A stretch of 64,000 bases of DNA from JBHHUI01 sp965248775 (GTDB lineage Bacteria > Chloroflexota > Anaerolineae > Anaerolineales > JBHHUI01): the NCBI GenBank assembly GCA_965248775.1, contig OZ252150.1, positions 4,898,001 to 4,962,000 of the forward strand. Reading direction: 5' to 3'. The notes under the pieces were generated by a model. That model was not told the DNA's origin. It worked only from the letters and a program-made list of their open reading frames with translations, and did no database searches. The number at the start of each line of letters is the position of its first letter. The first letter of the stretch is position 1. The translations under genes were made by a program, and so were the position numbers. This document shows positions 52,769 to 61,927 of the stretch, in pieces.

Positions 52769-54354
52769 CAGTTTGTCGGAGAGCAACCTGAGATAGCGAA
52801 ATCGGTGATAATCTACGGGCATGGCTAGAAAATTCAAGAAACCCAATTACGAAGTGATGCTCAAACAGACAATCAGTCTGGAAGAAGCCCTGCCATCCAA
52901 TCATTTGGCACGATTTGTGGTGGATGTTATCGCCCAGTTGGATTTGGGTATGATCTATGCACAATATGCACCGACGGGTGGTCAACCTATTGCGCCAGAG
53001 ATCCTGTTGGGATTGCTCTTCTATGGTTATGCCAACGGGGTGTTCAGTTCTCGTAAGATTGAGAAAGCCACCTATGAGAGTATCCCATTCCGCTATATTG
53101 CCAGTGGGCTGCATCCTGACCACGACACAATTGCCAACTTTCGCAAAACCTTTCTGGCTGCGATCCAAGAGTTATTTGTGCAGATCTTGCTCCTGGCCCA
53201 AGTTGCTGAGGTGCTGAAGTTGGGTAATATCAGTCTGGATGGTAGCAAGGTGCATGCTGATGCATCCAAGAGCAAAGCGGTCAGTTACAAGCGTCTGATA
53301 AAACTAGAGACCCAACTGCGCCAGGAAGTGAACAAACTCTTCGAACTCGGTGAGCAAGCTGATCAGGGTGATCTCCAGTTGCCGGAAGGGCTCGTCATTG
53401 AAGACGAAATTGCCATTCGCAAGAAACGTTTGGCAAATCTGGCAGAAGCCAAAGCCGTCTTAGAAGCCCGTGCGCAGGAACGATATGAAGCCGAGAGGGC
53501 TGAATACGAAGCCAAACAGCGTGAGCGGGAAGAAAAGTCTCGCAAAACTGGGCATAAACCCCGAGGTCGCAAACCGAAACCACCGCAGCCGGGACCACGG
53601 GACAAAGATCAGTACAACTTCACTGATCCGGACTCTCGCATCATGAAAAACAGCACCAATAATGGCTTCGACCAGCATTACAACGTTCAAGTTGCTGTGG
53701 AGCAGGAGAGCCTCTTGATTGTGGCGCCTTCACTTTCGAACCATCCGAATGACAAAAAAGAAGCTGAGCCAACCCTGGATGCCATCTCTCCAAAAGTAGG
53801 CAAACCAAAGGCTGCCGCTTTGGATTATGGATATTTCAGCAAAGCGAACATCGCAGCACTTGAGAAGCTTGGCATTGATCCTTACATTGCTACCGGTCGC
53901 GAACCTCACCACAAAAGCTGGCGTACCTTCTTTGAACAAATGCCTGCTCCGCCACCGGAAGATGCCAGTCCGAAAGTCAAGATGGCTTACAAACTACAAA
54001 CCGAAATCGGCAAAGCCAGCTACCGTTTACGCAAATGCACAGTGGAACCCGTCATTGGTATCATCAAGGAAGTCCTGGGCTTCCGCCAGTTTTCTCTGCG
54101 CGGCCTGCTGGCAGCAGCCGGGGAATGGTGTCTGGTCTGCCTAGCGTTCAACCTCAAACGCATGCACACCCTCTACCAAGCAAAGGGTTTGCTTTAGCCG
54201 GGGCTGCTTTGGCGCGCCTGCTACTCGCTGAGAGAAGGTGGTTTGCCCTCCATGAAATGCACACTGTTTTACGCTTGTTTTGTCGCAATCAACTGCTCAT
54301 TTTGCCCTGTAGGGCTATTCATGTTGTAAAAGTACTTGTCTCTCCGACAAACTG
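52769..54354 (+). mobile_element. IS1182-family element, copy A (1,586 bp)
   Basis: Ends CAGTTTGTCGGAGAG and complement, between two CTAG tetranucleotides (52765-52768, 54355-54358) that are the duplicated target. It lies between the infA terminator and the SH3b gene, whose ribosome binding site begins right at the IS border. Confidence 0.9.
52821..54197 (+). CDS. IS1182-family transposase, copy A
   Basis: 458 residues from MARKFKKPNYEVMLKQTISL. N-terminal DUF772-type segment (LLGLLFYGYANGVFSSRKIE, HPDHDTIANFRKTF), catalytic Asp in GNISLDGSKVHADASKSKAV, a charged coiled-coil insertion (about 180-255), DDE core (DPDSRIMKNSTNNGFDQHYN; AALDYGYFSKANIAALEKLG; final Glu in TVEPVIGIIKEVLGFRQFSL). 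Identical to copy B and nearly so to copy C. Intact and presumably active. Confidence 0.93.
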   Translation: MARKFKKPNYEVMLKQTISLEEALPSNHLARFVVDVIAQLDLGMIYAQYAPTGGQPIAPEILLGLLFYGYANGVFSSRKIEKATYESIPFRYIASGLHPDHDTIANFRKTFLAAIQELFVQILLLAQVAEVLKLGNISLDGSKVHADASKSKAVSYKRLIKLETQLRQEVNKLFELGEQADQGDLQLPEGLVIEDEIAIRKKRLANLAEAKAVLEARAQERYEAERAEYEAKQREREEKSRKTGHKPRGRKPKPPQPGPRDKDQYNFTDPDSRIMKNSTNNGFDQHYNVQVAVEQESLLIVAPSLSNHPNDKKEAEPTLDAISPKVGKPKAAALDYGYFSKANIAALEKLGIDPYIATGREPHHKSWRTFFEQMPAPPPEDASPKVKMAYKLQTEIGKASYRLRKCTVEPVIGIIKEVLGFRQFSLRGLLAAAGEWCLVCLAFNLKRMHTLYQAKGLL

Positions 54355-54367
54355 CTAGGGGTTGAAA

Positions 54368-55336
54368 ATGAACCAATTATCAACCCAAATTCGATTTGCG
54401 ATCTTCGCCTTGCTTTGCAGCGCGTTAGCCTATAATTTGCCTTCTCAAGCTCAGTCAACCGAGATTCCGGCCTCGCCGGCCACAGAAGTTCCCGTCGAGT
54501 CTGAGCCATCCGAGACGTCCAATCCCACTGCGACCGCCGATCCGACGGAACCCGTATCCCAGCCAACAGAAACCCAATCAGAAGAACGTGATCTTCGACA
54601 GTTCGGAGTCATATTGGTTACCGAGGATGATGTTTTAAACGTTCGGAGCGGTGCAGGTGTGGAGAATGAAATTGTAGATACCCTAGAGCCACGAGCGACC
54701 GGTATCAAGCAGTCTGGAAATCAGGAGCGGGTTGGTGATTCCCTTTGGGTGGAGGTAAATCTCGCGGGTGGCGAAACGGGCTGGGTCAATAGTCGTTTTC
54801 TGACCAGACAGGTTTCTGAAGATATCTTTTGCAATGAACCGGCTGTTCGAGAGCTATTGCAGAACTTTGTCCTAGCAGTTCGTGCTGAGGATGGCGATGC
54901 TATGCAAGAACTTGTCAGCCCCAAAACAGGTTTGCTCGTCAGACTCGCATGGTGGAATAGCGAAGTCGCCTTCTTAGAACCGGGCGTGCGCGGGAATATA
55001 ATCGAGCAGGAGAGATCCCATGATTGGGGAGTGCAATCCGGTAGTGGCGCTCCGCTGATAGGTTCATTCTCTGAAAGAGCTTTGCCCGACCTGCATGACG
55101 TATTGGATGGAGACTTCAGCCGCAATTGCAATACGCTTGAGCATGGGGTTGCGTCTGGGAATACAGCGGGTCTTGTGATCTGGCCTTTCGAATATACAAA
55201 TGTGAATTATATTGCGCTTTATCGCGAAGCTGCTTCGGGAGACGAGTTCAACTGGCGCACGTGGGCGGTGGGTATCGAATACCTGCGTGGAGAACCGTTC
55301 ATTGCCATGCTTGTGCAGTATCAGTGGGAGCCATAA
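54368..55336 (+). CDS. Secreted SH3b-domain protein
   Basis: 322 residues from MNQLSTQIRFAIFALLCSAL, with AGGGGTTGAAA before the ATG. Signal peptide (about 1-29, cleavage near SQAQS), a Thr/Pro/Glu-rich linker (30-75), then a bacterial SH3 domain (VLNVRSGAGVENEIVDTLEP ... LWVEVNLAGGETGWVNSRFL) and a C-terminal domain of about 185 residues with a nuclear-transport-factor-like or pilus-like feel that I cannot name. SH3b domains often bind peptidoglycan. IS1182 copy A sits only nine bases before the start, so its native promoter has been displaced. A bidirectional terminator follows. Confidence 0.85.
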   Translation: MNQLSTQIRFAIFALLCSALAYNLPSQAQSTEIPASPATEVPVESEPSETSNPTATADPTEPVSQPTETQSEERDLRQFGVILVTEDDVLNVRSGAGVENEIVDTLEPRATGIKQSGNQERVGDSLWVEVNLAGGETGWVNSRFLTRQVSEDIFCNEPAVRELLQNFVLAVRAEDGDAMQELVSPKTGLLVRLAWWNSEVAFLEPGVRGNIIEQERSHDWGVQSGSGAPLIGSFSERALPDLHDVLDGDFSRNCNTLEHGVASGNTAGLVIWPFEYTNVNYIALYREAASGDEFNWRTWAVGIEYLRGEPFIAMLVQYQWEP

Positions 55337-55365
55337 CTCTATATATGGCTATATTCATGTTAATT

Positions 55366-55397
55366 AAAACAGCCGCCCATTTTGAGGCGGCTGTTTT
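55366..55397. terminator. Bidirectional terminator between convergent genes
   Basis: AAAACAGCCGCC, CATTTTGA loop, GGCGGCTGTTTT. A- and T-runs on both sides serve the SH3b gene (plus) and the gene at 55416 (minus). Confidence 0.9.
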
Positions 55398-55415
55398 GAT
55401 TTAGAAGGTTATACG

Positions 55416-56030
55416 TCAGTGTGAAAGTTCAACCGCTGCGACGATGTTTTCAAACGATCCACTCGATTCGTCAAACAACTTCTCATCCGCACTCAATGTT
55501 AAGACCCAATATTGTGTCGGCGTGTAGATAATATACTCCAGCGTATGTACCACCACCGGCAACGATGCGCGGAAAGGCTCGTCGATTGGATTTATTACAT
55601 AGGCGTATTCGAGCACGGCTGTGTCCGCGCCCTGAATTGTTCGATTATCCAATGCAAGTAATTGAAAGCTGGTCAGGTTTTCTGTGTAATTTTCTATGAG
55701 CCGGTCAACGACGGAACTAAGGGCTACAGGATTATCTGGGTCGAGCAACCGCGAGTATAGCCCCAGGCGAGATTTGTAAGCTGAATCCGCGCGCGAGTCG
55801 ATTGCTGCCAGGTCAATAGCAGTGTCCTCTTCCAATGCCGGAATCCACGTCGCTGGTATTTCGAGCTGCAGGCCGGAAATATCATCCGAAAGCGTTTGTT
55901 TCTCATTGAGCAGCGTCCCACGGTATATCCATCCGCTGACGAGTGCGACAAGGACGACCAGGAGCACCAATCCATCAGAGCGACGGTCCTGCCAGACTGC
56001 AGAGCGCTGCGTATCCACATTTGCAGTCAT
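55416..56030 (-). CDS. Single-pass membrane protein of unknown function, coupled to prsW-like gene
   Basis: 204 residues from MTANVDTQRSAVWQDRRSDG; its ATG overlaps the stop of the PrsW-like gene (ATGA). One membrane helix (about 23-42, LVLLVVLVALVSGWIYRGTL), then an outside domain of about 160 residues with LQLEIPATWIPALEEDTAID and VVHTLEYIIYTPTQYWVLTL. This resembles secreted lipoprotein-like PsbP/YcaO-type folds but is not named with confidence. Coupling suggests it is a substrate or partner of the PrsW-like protease. Confidence 0.8.
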   Translation of the reverse strand: MTANVDTQRSAVWQDRRSDGLVLLVVLVALVSGWIYRGTLLNEKQTLSDDISGLQLEIPATWIPALEEDTAIDLAAIDSRADSAYKSRLGLYSRLLDPDNPVALSSVVDRLIENYTENLTSFQLLALDNRTIQGADTAVLEYAYVINPIDEPFRASLPVVVHTLEYIIYTPTQYWVLTLSADEKLFDESSGSFENIVAAVELSH

Positions 56031-56971
56031 GGCTGGGCTCCTTCCGCTGCAGCTGCATCGGCCGCGAGGGTGCGGGTGATGGCACGGCGCATCAGCCAGA
56101 TCAAGGCGCCAAATGTAATTGCCGAGATCACGAAGGCGAAGATGAGCCCGCGCACTGGCTCCACATCTAAGCCTGCTGCGTTTATCTCGCCGACTAGCCA
56201 GAGGAACAATCCATTGAGCACCGCCGATAAACTCAGCCCCGCAGGCATCCACCAATGTGGTTCATCAACAAACTTCATCTCGCCGAGGAAATAGCCCGTC
56301 AATCCGCCGAAGGTGCCTTGTGCGAGCGCCGTGACGACGACATGAATAACGCCAAGGCCAAGATCGGCACCGCCTGAATCGATGATGAAGCGCAGATTGA
56401 GCATGGTTGCAACTCCAAGCCCGGCAGCGGTTCCATAGACGATACCGTCCAAACGTTCATCGAATTCGTCCGTTGGATAGATGGTAGTGCGTACCGAAAT
56501 GTATTTGATAAATTCGAGGGTGAAGCCGATTACAAGAATGGATCCCACCAGTGCACTCAAGTTGTTGATAGGCAACCATGCTTCGATGTCAAACAAGTCC
56601 AGGAGCAAACGACGGCCGACCACATCGGTGAGTAGCGCGCTCAAGACGAAGACCGCACCCACGTAGTGGTGTGGCCCTGGTTCCAGTCGATCCTGGAAGT
56701 AGAAGAATCCCAACCAGAGAAACGCGGGGATGATGGCCAGCAATAAGCCGAGCATGATGAGCGCCGACTCAGATAAATCAGACGGTATTGAGTTCGCTCC
56801 CAGCGCGACGATGACTGTAAATGCAACCAACGCAATCAAGTTTATGATGCCCGTGCGCCAAAGACCACGGTTCGTGCGTGTCGCGTGTTCGAAGTGATCA
56901 TCACAATATGGACGGGCGCCGAGGTGATGCCGGGCCGGTTTTTCGCAGACACAGCAGATCTCGTCAGCCAT
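56027..56971 (-). CDS. PrsW-family intramembrane metalloprotease
   Basis: 314 residues. An N-terminal zinc-ribbon-like part (ICCVCEKPARHHLGARPYCD) is followed by about eight membrane helices. Protease marks: FTLEFIKYISVRTTIY (E-x-x-K motif variant), EFDERLDGIVYGTAAGLG (E-R-x-D-G-I), and later VIHVVVTALAQGTFGG with a His in the membrane. PrsW enzymes cut anti-sigma or similar single-pass membrane proteins. The downstream gene, overlapping by 4 bp, encodes exactly such a single-pass protein. The region upstream is cut off by IS1182 sequence 31 bp away. Confidence 0.9.
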   Translation of the reverse strand: MADEICCVCEKPARHHLGARPYCDDHFEHATRTNRGLWRTGIINLIALVAFTVIVALGANSIPSDLSESALIMLGLLLAIIPAFLWLGFFYFQDRLEPGPHHYVGAVFVLSALLTDVVGRRLLLDLFDIEAWLPINNLSALVGSILVIGFTLEFIKYISVRTTIYPTDEFDERLDGIVYGTAAGLGVATMLNLRFIIDSGGADLGLGVIHVVVTALAQGTFGGLTGYFLGEMKFVDEPHWWMPAGLSLSAVLNGLFLWLVGEINAAGLDVEPVRGLIFAFVISAITFGALIWLMRRAITRTLAADAAAAEGAQP

Positions 56972-57002
56972 GCAGTGTTCTCCGTATCACTAAGCTTCCT
57001 AG

Positions 57003-57212
57003 CAGTTTGTCGGAGAGACAAGTACTTTTACAACATGAATAGCCCTACAGGGCAAAATGAGCAGTTGATTGCGACAAAACAAGCGTAAAACAGTGTGCAT
57101 TTCATGGAGGGCAAACCACCTTCTCTCAGCGAGTAGCAGGCGCGCCAAAGCAGCCCCGGCTAAAGCACACCCTTTGCTTGGTAGAGGGTGTGCATGCGTT
57201 TGAGGTTGAACG
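57003..57212 (-). mobile_element. IS1182 remnant (3' end, 210 bp) carrying copy B
   Basis: It matches one end of copy C (59718-59927), including CACACC where A and B differ, and stops exactly at a CTAG inside the transposase gene, where copy B begins. The remaining 1.4 kb of this element is missing on the other side of B. Confidence 0.88.
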
Positions 57213-57216
57213 CTAG

Positions 57217-58802
57217 CAGTTTGTCGGAGAGCAACCTGAGATAGCGAAATCGGTGATAATCTACGGGCATGGCTAGAAAATTCAAGAAACCCAATTACGA
57301 AGTGATGCTCAAACAGACAATCAGTCTGGAAGAAGCCCTGCCATCCAATCATTTGGCACGATTTGTGGTGGATGTTATCGCCCAGTTGGATTTGGGTATG
57401 ATCTATGCACAATATGCACCGACGGGTGGTCAACCTATTGCGCCAGAGATCCTGTTGGGATTGCTCTTCTATGGTTATGCCAACGGGGTGTTCAGTTCTC
57501 GTAAGATTGAGAAAGCCACCTATGAGAGTATCCCATTCCGCTATATTGCCAGTGGGCTGCATCCTGACCACGACACAATTGCCAACTTTCGCAAAACCTT
57601 TCTGGCTGCGATCCAAGAGTTATTTGTGCAGATCTTGCTCCTGGCCCAAGTTGCTGAGGTGCTGAAGTTGGGTAATATCAGTCTGGATGGTAGCAAGGTG
57701 CATGCTGATGCATCCAAGAGCAAAGCGGTCAGTTACAAGCGTCTGATAAAACTAGAGACCCAACTGCGCCAGGAAGTGAACAAACTCTTCGAACTCGGTG
57801 AGCAAGCTGATCAGGGTGATCTCCAGTTGCCGGAAGGGCTCGTCATTGAAGACGAAATTGCCATTCGCAAGAAACGTTTGGCAAATCTGGCAGAAGCCAA
57901 AGCCGTCTTAGAAGCCCGTGCGCAGGAACGATATGAAGCCGAGAGGGCTGAATACGAAGCCAAACAGCGTGAGCGGGAAGAAAAGTCTCGCAAAACTGGG
58001 CATAAACCCCGAGGTCGCAAACCGAAACCACCGCAGCCGGGACCACGGGACAAAGATCAGTACAACTTCACTGATCCGGACTCTCGCATCATGAAAAACA
58101 GCACCAATAATGGCTTCGACCAGCATTACAACGTTCAAGTTGCTGTGGAGCAGGAGAGCCTCTTGATTGTGGCGCCTTCACTTTCGAACCATCCGAATGA
58201 CAAAAAAGAAGCTGAGCCAACCCTGGATGCCATCTCTCCAAAAGTAGGCAAACCAAAGGCTGCCGCTTTGGATTATGGATATTTCAGCAAAGCGAACATC
58301 GCAGCACTTGAGAAGCTTGGCATTGATCCTTACATTGCTACCGGTCGCGAACCTCACCACAAAAGCTGGCGTACCTTCTTTGAACAAATGCCTGCTCCGC
58401 CACCGGAAGATGCCAGTCCGAAAGTCAAGATGGCTTACAAACTACAAACCGAAATCGGCAAAGCCAGCTACCGTTTACGCAAATGCACAGTGGAACCCGT
58501 CATTGGTATCATCAAGGAAGTCCTGGGCTTCCGCCAGTTTTCTCTGCGCGGCCTGCTGGCAGCAGCCGGGGAATGGTGTCTGGTCTGCCTAGCGTTCAAC
58601 CTCAAACGCATGCACACCCTCTACCAAGCAAAGGGTTTGCTTTAGCCGGGGCTGCTTTGGCGCGCCTGCTACTCGCTGAGAGAAGGTGGTTTGCCCTCCA
58701 TGAAATGCACACTGTTTTACGCTTGTTTTGTCGCAATCAACTGCTCATTTTGCCCTGTAGGGCTATTCATGTTGTAAAAGTACTTGTCTCTCCGACAAAC
58801 TG
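57217..58802 (+). mobile_element. IS1182-family element, copy B (1,586 bp)
   Basis: Same ends and length as copy A. Flanked by CTAG at 57213-57216 and 58803-58806, but the sequences beyond differ in kind: an IS remnant on the left, a truncated gene on the right. Confidence 0.9.
57269..58645 (+). CDS. IS1182-family transposase, copy B
   Basis: 458 residues, identical to copy A as translated, with all DDE-core segments (GNISLDGSKVHADASKSKAV, AALDYGYFSKANIA, TVEPVIGIIKEVLGFRQFSL) intact. It is read toward the truncated DUF5655 gene and might drive its expression from within the element. Confidence 0.93.
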   Translation: MARKFKKPNYEVMLKQTISLEEALPSNHLARFVVDVIAQLDLGMIYAQYAPTGGQPIAPEILLGLLFYGYANGVFSSRKIEKATYESIPFRYIASGLHPDHDTIANFRKTFLAAIQELFVQILLLAQVAEVLKLGNISLDGSKVHADASKSKAVSYKRLIKLETQLRQEVNKLFELGEQADQGDLQLPEGLVIEDEIAIRKKRLANLAEAKAVLEARAQERYEAERAEYEAKQREREEKSRKTGHKPRGRKPKPPQPGPRDKDQYNFTDPDSRIMKNSTNNGFDQHYNVQVAVEQESLLIVAPSLSNHPNDKKEAEPTLDAISPKVGKPKAAALDYGYFSKANIAALEKLGIDPYIATGREPHHKSWRTFFEQMPAPPPEDASPKVKMAYKLQTEIGKASYRLRKCTVEPVIGIIKEVLGFRQFSLRGLLAAAGEWCLVCLAFNLKRMHTLYQAKGLL

Positions 58803-58806
58803 CTAG

Positions 58807-59249
58807 ATCTCAAGTTTCTCAAGGCGGAGTATAATTTCACGCACGGCTTTGCTAACTTTGTCGCACTCAAAGCCCTTCGATCTGATGCTTCTTCTTTCGT
58901 TCCCGACGACTTGGTTGCCGTCCAATACTCAAAGGGTAAAGAAAATCTGAAACCCATTTACGATCTTCTCATCCAAGAAGTCAGCAAGTTTGGTGGAGAT
59001 GTAGAAATTGTGCCCAAGAAATCCAATGTGAGCGTTCGGCGTAATAAGCAGTTCGCACTCATCCAACCATCCACCAAAACCAGAATTGATTTAGGTCTCA
59101 AGCTCAAGGGCAAAGAGATGACAGAGAGACTTGAAGGTTCAGGTATCTTTGGTTCAATCTGTACACATCGTATTCGCCTGACAGAAATCGATCAAATCGA
59201 CACAGAACTCGCGAATTGGCTACAGGAAGCCTATGAAGCTGCCGGATAG
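58807..59249 (+). pseudogene. DUF5655-domain protein, 5' end lost at the IS1182 border
   Basis: The open frame begins right at the IS border (LDLKFLKAEYNFTHGFANFV), a DUF4287-like half-segment whose start is missing, and goes on with VAVQYSKGKENLKPIYDLLI and IVPKKSNVSVRRNKQFALIQ, the DUF5655 domain. This pair is found as a stand-alone cytoplasmic protein of unknown role. The first usable start (TTG at 58911) would leave only 112 residues. The missing 5' part should be about 40-60 codons and is not elsewhere in the window. Confidence 0.8.
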
Positions 59250-59333
59250 GTTTTCAGGTACTCTCTGAGAGTTGAAGTGAATGTTATTCTCTTTCCAGGG
59301 CGATCAATGTGCCCAATAAGCCGAGAGGAATTT

Positions 59334-59717
59334 ATGAAGATTAAACTTACAAACGTCTTTGTGGATGATCAGGACGCGGCTTTCAAGTTCTATACGGAAA
59401 TCCTGGGCTTCGAGAAGAAGCAGGACTTTCCGGTTGGGCAATTTAAGTGGTTGACAGTTGTATCACCCGAAGAACCCGAAGGTACTGAGTTGCTCCTTGA
59501 GCCGAGTGAGAACTCCGCTGCCAGGAAATTCAAGAAGTCGATATTCGATCAAGGGATCGCCGCAGCTGCATTTTCCGTAGACTATATTCAAGCGGAGTAT
59601 GAAAGACTGAAGCAGCTTGGCGTCGAATTCAGCATGGAACCTACTGAGATGGGATCAGCAACGGTCGCCTTATTTGATGATACCTGCGGAAATCTCTTGC
59701 AAATTTATCAGGTCTAG
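59334..59717 (+). CDS. VOC-family (glyoxalase/bleomycin-resistance-like) protein
   Basis: 127 residues from MKIKLTNVFVDDQDAAFKFY, preceded by CCGAGAGGAATTT (a longer frame opens at 59277 without a better signal). Two beta-alpha-beta-beta-beta modules: FYTEILGFEKKQDFPVGQFK with TELLLEPSE, and AAAAFSVDYIQAEYERLKQL with ATVALFDDTCGNLLQIYQV. The metal-ligand pattern is partly kept (Glu in ELLLEP). The stop codon is the TAG of the CTAG used by IS1182 copy C, and the original sequence at the other IS end also reads CTAG, so the protein end is unchanged. Function unknown. Confidence 0.88.
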   Translation: MKIKLTNVFVDDQDAAFKFYTEILGFEKKQDFPVGQFKWLTVVSPEEPEGTELLLEPSENSAARKFKKSIFDQGIAAAAFSVDYIQAEYERLKQLGVEFSMEPTEMGSATVALFDDTCGNLLQIYQV

Positions 59718-61303
59718 CAGTTTGTCGGAGAGACAAGTACTTTTACAACATGAATAGCCCTACAGGGCAAAATGAGCAGTTGATTGCGACAAAACAAGCG
59801 TAAAACAGTGTGCATTTCATGGAGGGCAAACCACCTTCTCTCAGCGAGTAGCAGGCGCGCCAAAGCAGCCCCGGCTAAAGCACACCCTTTGCTTGGTAGA
59901 GGGTGTGCATGCGTTTGAGGTTGAACGCTAGGCAGACCAGACACCATTCCCCGGCTGCTGCCGGCAGGCCGCGCAGAGAAAACTGGCGGAAGCCCAGGAC
60001 TTCCTTGATGATACCAATGACGGGTTCCACTGTGCATTTGCGTAAACGGTAGCTGGCTTTGCCGATTTCGGTTTGTAGTTTGTAAGCCATCTTGACTTTC
60101 GGACTGGCATCTTCCGGTGGCGGAGCAGGCATTTGTTCAAAGAAGGTACGCCAGCTTTTGTGGTGAGGTTCGCGACCGGTAGCAATGTAAGGATCAATGC
60201 CAAGCTTCTCAAGTGCTGCGATGTTCGCTTTGCTGAAATATCCATAATCCAAAGCGGCAGCCTTTGGTTTGCCTACTTTTGGAGAGATGGCATCCAGGGT
60301 TGGCTCAGCTTCTTTTTTGTCATTCGGATGGTTCGAAAGTGAAGGCGCCACAATCAAGAGGCTCTCCTGCTCCACAGCAACTTGAACGTTGTAATGCTGG
60401 TCGAAGCCATTATTGGTGCTGTTTTTCATGATGCGAGAGTCCGGATCAGTGAAGTTGTACTGATCTTTGTCCCGTGGTCCCGGCTGCGGTGGTTTCGGTT
60501 TGCGACCTCGGGGTTTATGCCCAGTTTTGCGAGACTTTTCTTCCCGCTCACGCTGTTTGGCTTCGTATTCAGCCCTCTCGGCTGCATATCGTTCCTGCGC
60601 ACGGGCTTCTAAGACGGCTTTGGCTTCTGCCAGATTTGCCAAACGTTTCTTGCGAATGGCAATTTCGTCTTCAATGACGAGCCCTTCCGGCAACTGGAGA
60701 TCACCCTGATCAGCTTGCTCACCGAGTTCGAAGAGTTTGTTCACTTCCTGGCGCAGTTGGGTCTCTAGTTTTATCAGACGCTTGTAACTGACCGCTTTGC
60801 TCTTGGATGCATCAGCATGCACCTTGCTACCATCCAGACTGATATTACCCAACTTCAGCACCTCAGCAACTTGGGCCAGGAGCAAGATCTGCACAAATAA
60901 CTCTTGGATCTCAGCCAGAAAGGTTTTGCGAAAGTTGGCAATTGTGTCGTGGTCAGGATGCAGCCCACTGGCAATATAGCGGAATGGGATACTCTCATAG
61001 GTGGCTTTCTCAATCTTACGAGAACTGAACACCCCGTTGGCATAACCATAGAAGAGCAATCCCAACAGGATCTCTGGCGCAATAGGTTGACCACCCGTCG
61101 GTGCATATTGTGCATAGATCATACCCAAATCCAACTGGGCGATAACATCCACCACAAATCGTGCCAAATGATTGGATGGCAGGGCTTCTTCCAGACTGAT
61201 TGTCTGTTTGAGCATCACTTCGTAATTGGGTTTCTTGAATTTTCTAGCCATGCCCGTAGATTATCACCGATTTCGCTATCTCAGGTTGCTCTCCGACAAA
61301 CTG
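59718..61303 (-). mobile_element. IS1182-family element, copy C (1,586 bp)
   Basis: CTAG at 59714-59717 and 61304-61307. Opposite orientation to A and B, with a few base differences. Confidence 0.9.
59875..61251 (-). CDS. IS1182-family transposase, copy C
   Basis: 458 residues with the same architecture as copies A and B. Differences: A to E in FRKTFLAEIQ, E to A in AQERYAAERA, L to P in LRGLPAAAGEW and a changed last residue pair (KGVL for KGLL). The DDE residues are intact. It shares the end variant with the remnant at 57003-57212, so C and the remnant derive from the same lineage. Confidence 0.93.
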   Translation of the reverse strand: MARKFKKPNYEVMLKQTISLEEALPSNHLARFVVDVIAQLDLGMIYAQYAPTGGQPIAPEILLGLLFYGYANGVFSSRKIEKATYESIPFRYIASGLHPDHDTIANFRKTFLAEIQELFVQILLLAQVAEVLKLGNISLDGSKVHADASKSKAVSYKRLIKLETQLRQEVNKLFELGEQADQGDLQLPEGLVIEDEIAIRKKRLANLAEAKAVLEARAQERYAAERAEYEAKQREREEKSRKTGHKPRGRKPKPPQPGPRDKDQYNFTDPDSRIMKNSTNNGFDQHYNVQVAVEQESLLIVAPSLSNHPNDKKEAEPTLDAISPKVGKPKAAALDYGYFSKANIAALEKLGIDPYIATGREPHHKSWRTFFEQMPAPPPEDASPKVKMAYKLQTEIGKASYRLRKCTVEPVIGIIKEVLGFRQFSLRGLPAAAGEWCLVCLAFNLKRMHTLYQAKGVL

Positions 61304-61927
61304 CTAGGGCTAAATTTCAATATGTCACGCAAATTGGGCCAAAACTGGGCCATTAGAATCTCTTCTGCATTTCCACTTCGAGTTCGAGCGGGTCTTGTGT
61401 ACGCGTTGTGATGCGCAGCACATTGTTCGCGACAATATTCTTGTAACCGGATGCAACGACGATTGCGCTATATGTTGAGCCGTGTTCAAGTCGTTCCGGT
61501 AACTTGAAGAAACCGCGTTTATCGGAGGTGGCAAAGGTCAATACTTCGTTCCGCGAGAGTTCGTCGTCGGCCGCAGCCTCATCGGCAGAGACACCCGGCT
61601 GCATGACATAGAACGTTGCGCCCGCTATTGCTTTTCCTGTCCGGCTGTCAGTCACTACGCCACTCACTTGCACGCTGTCAGGGTCGGGTGCGCCTGTGTC
61701 GACTGGATTGTCTCCCGTTGTGCAACTGAGCAAGCTCACATCATCTAAAAAGAAATTCCTCGGGTTCGTCTTTCCGATGGAGGCAGCATAGATCAACAAC
61801 ACCGAATCGCCGGCAAAATCACTCGCGTCGAAGGCATCCTGGACCCATTCTTCAGCAGCTTACGAGGCTATGTGCTCTGTGAATTCATGCAGGATGTTGC
61901 CATCTTCATCCGCAAATCCAACTGTAA

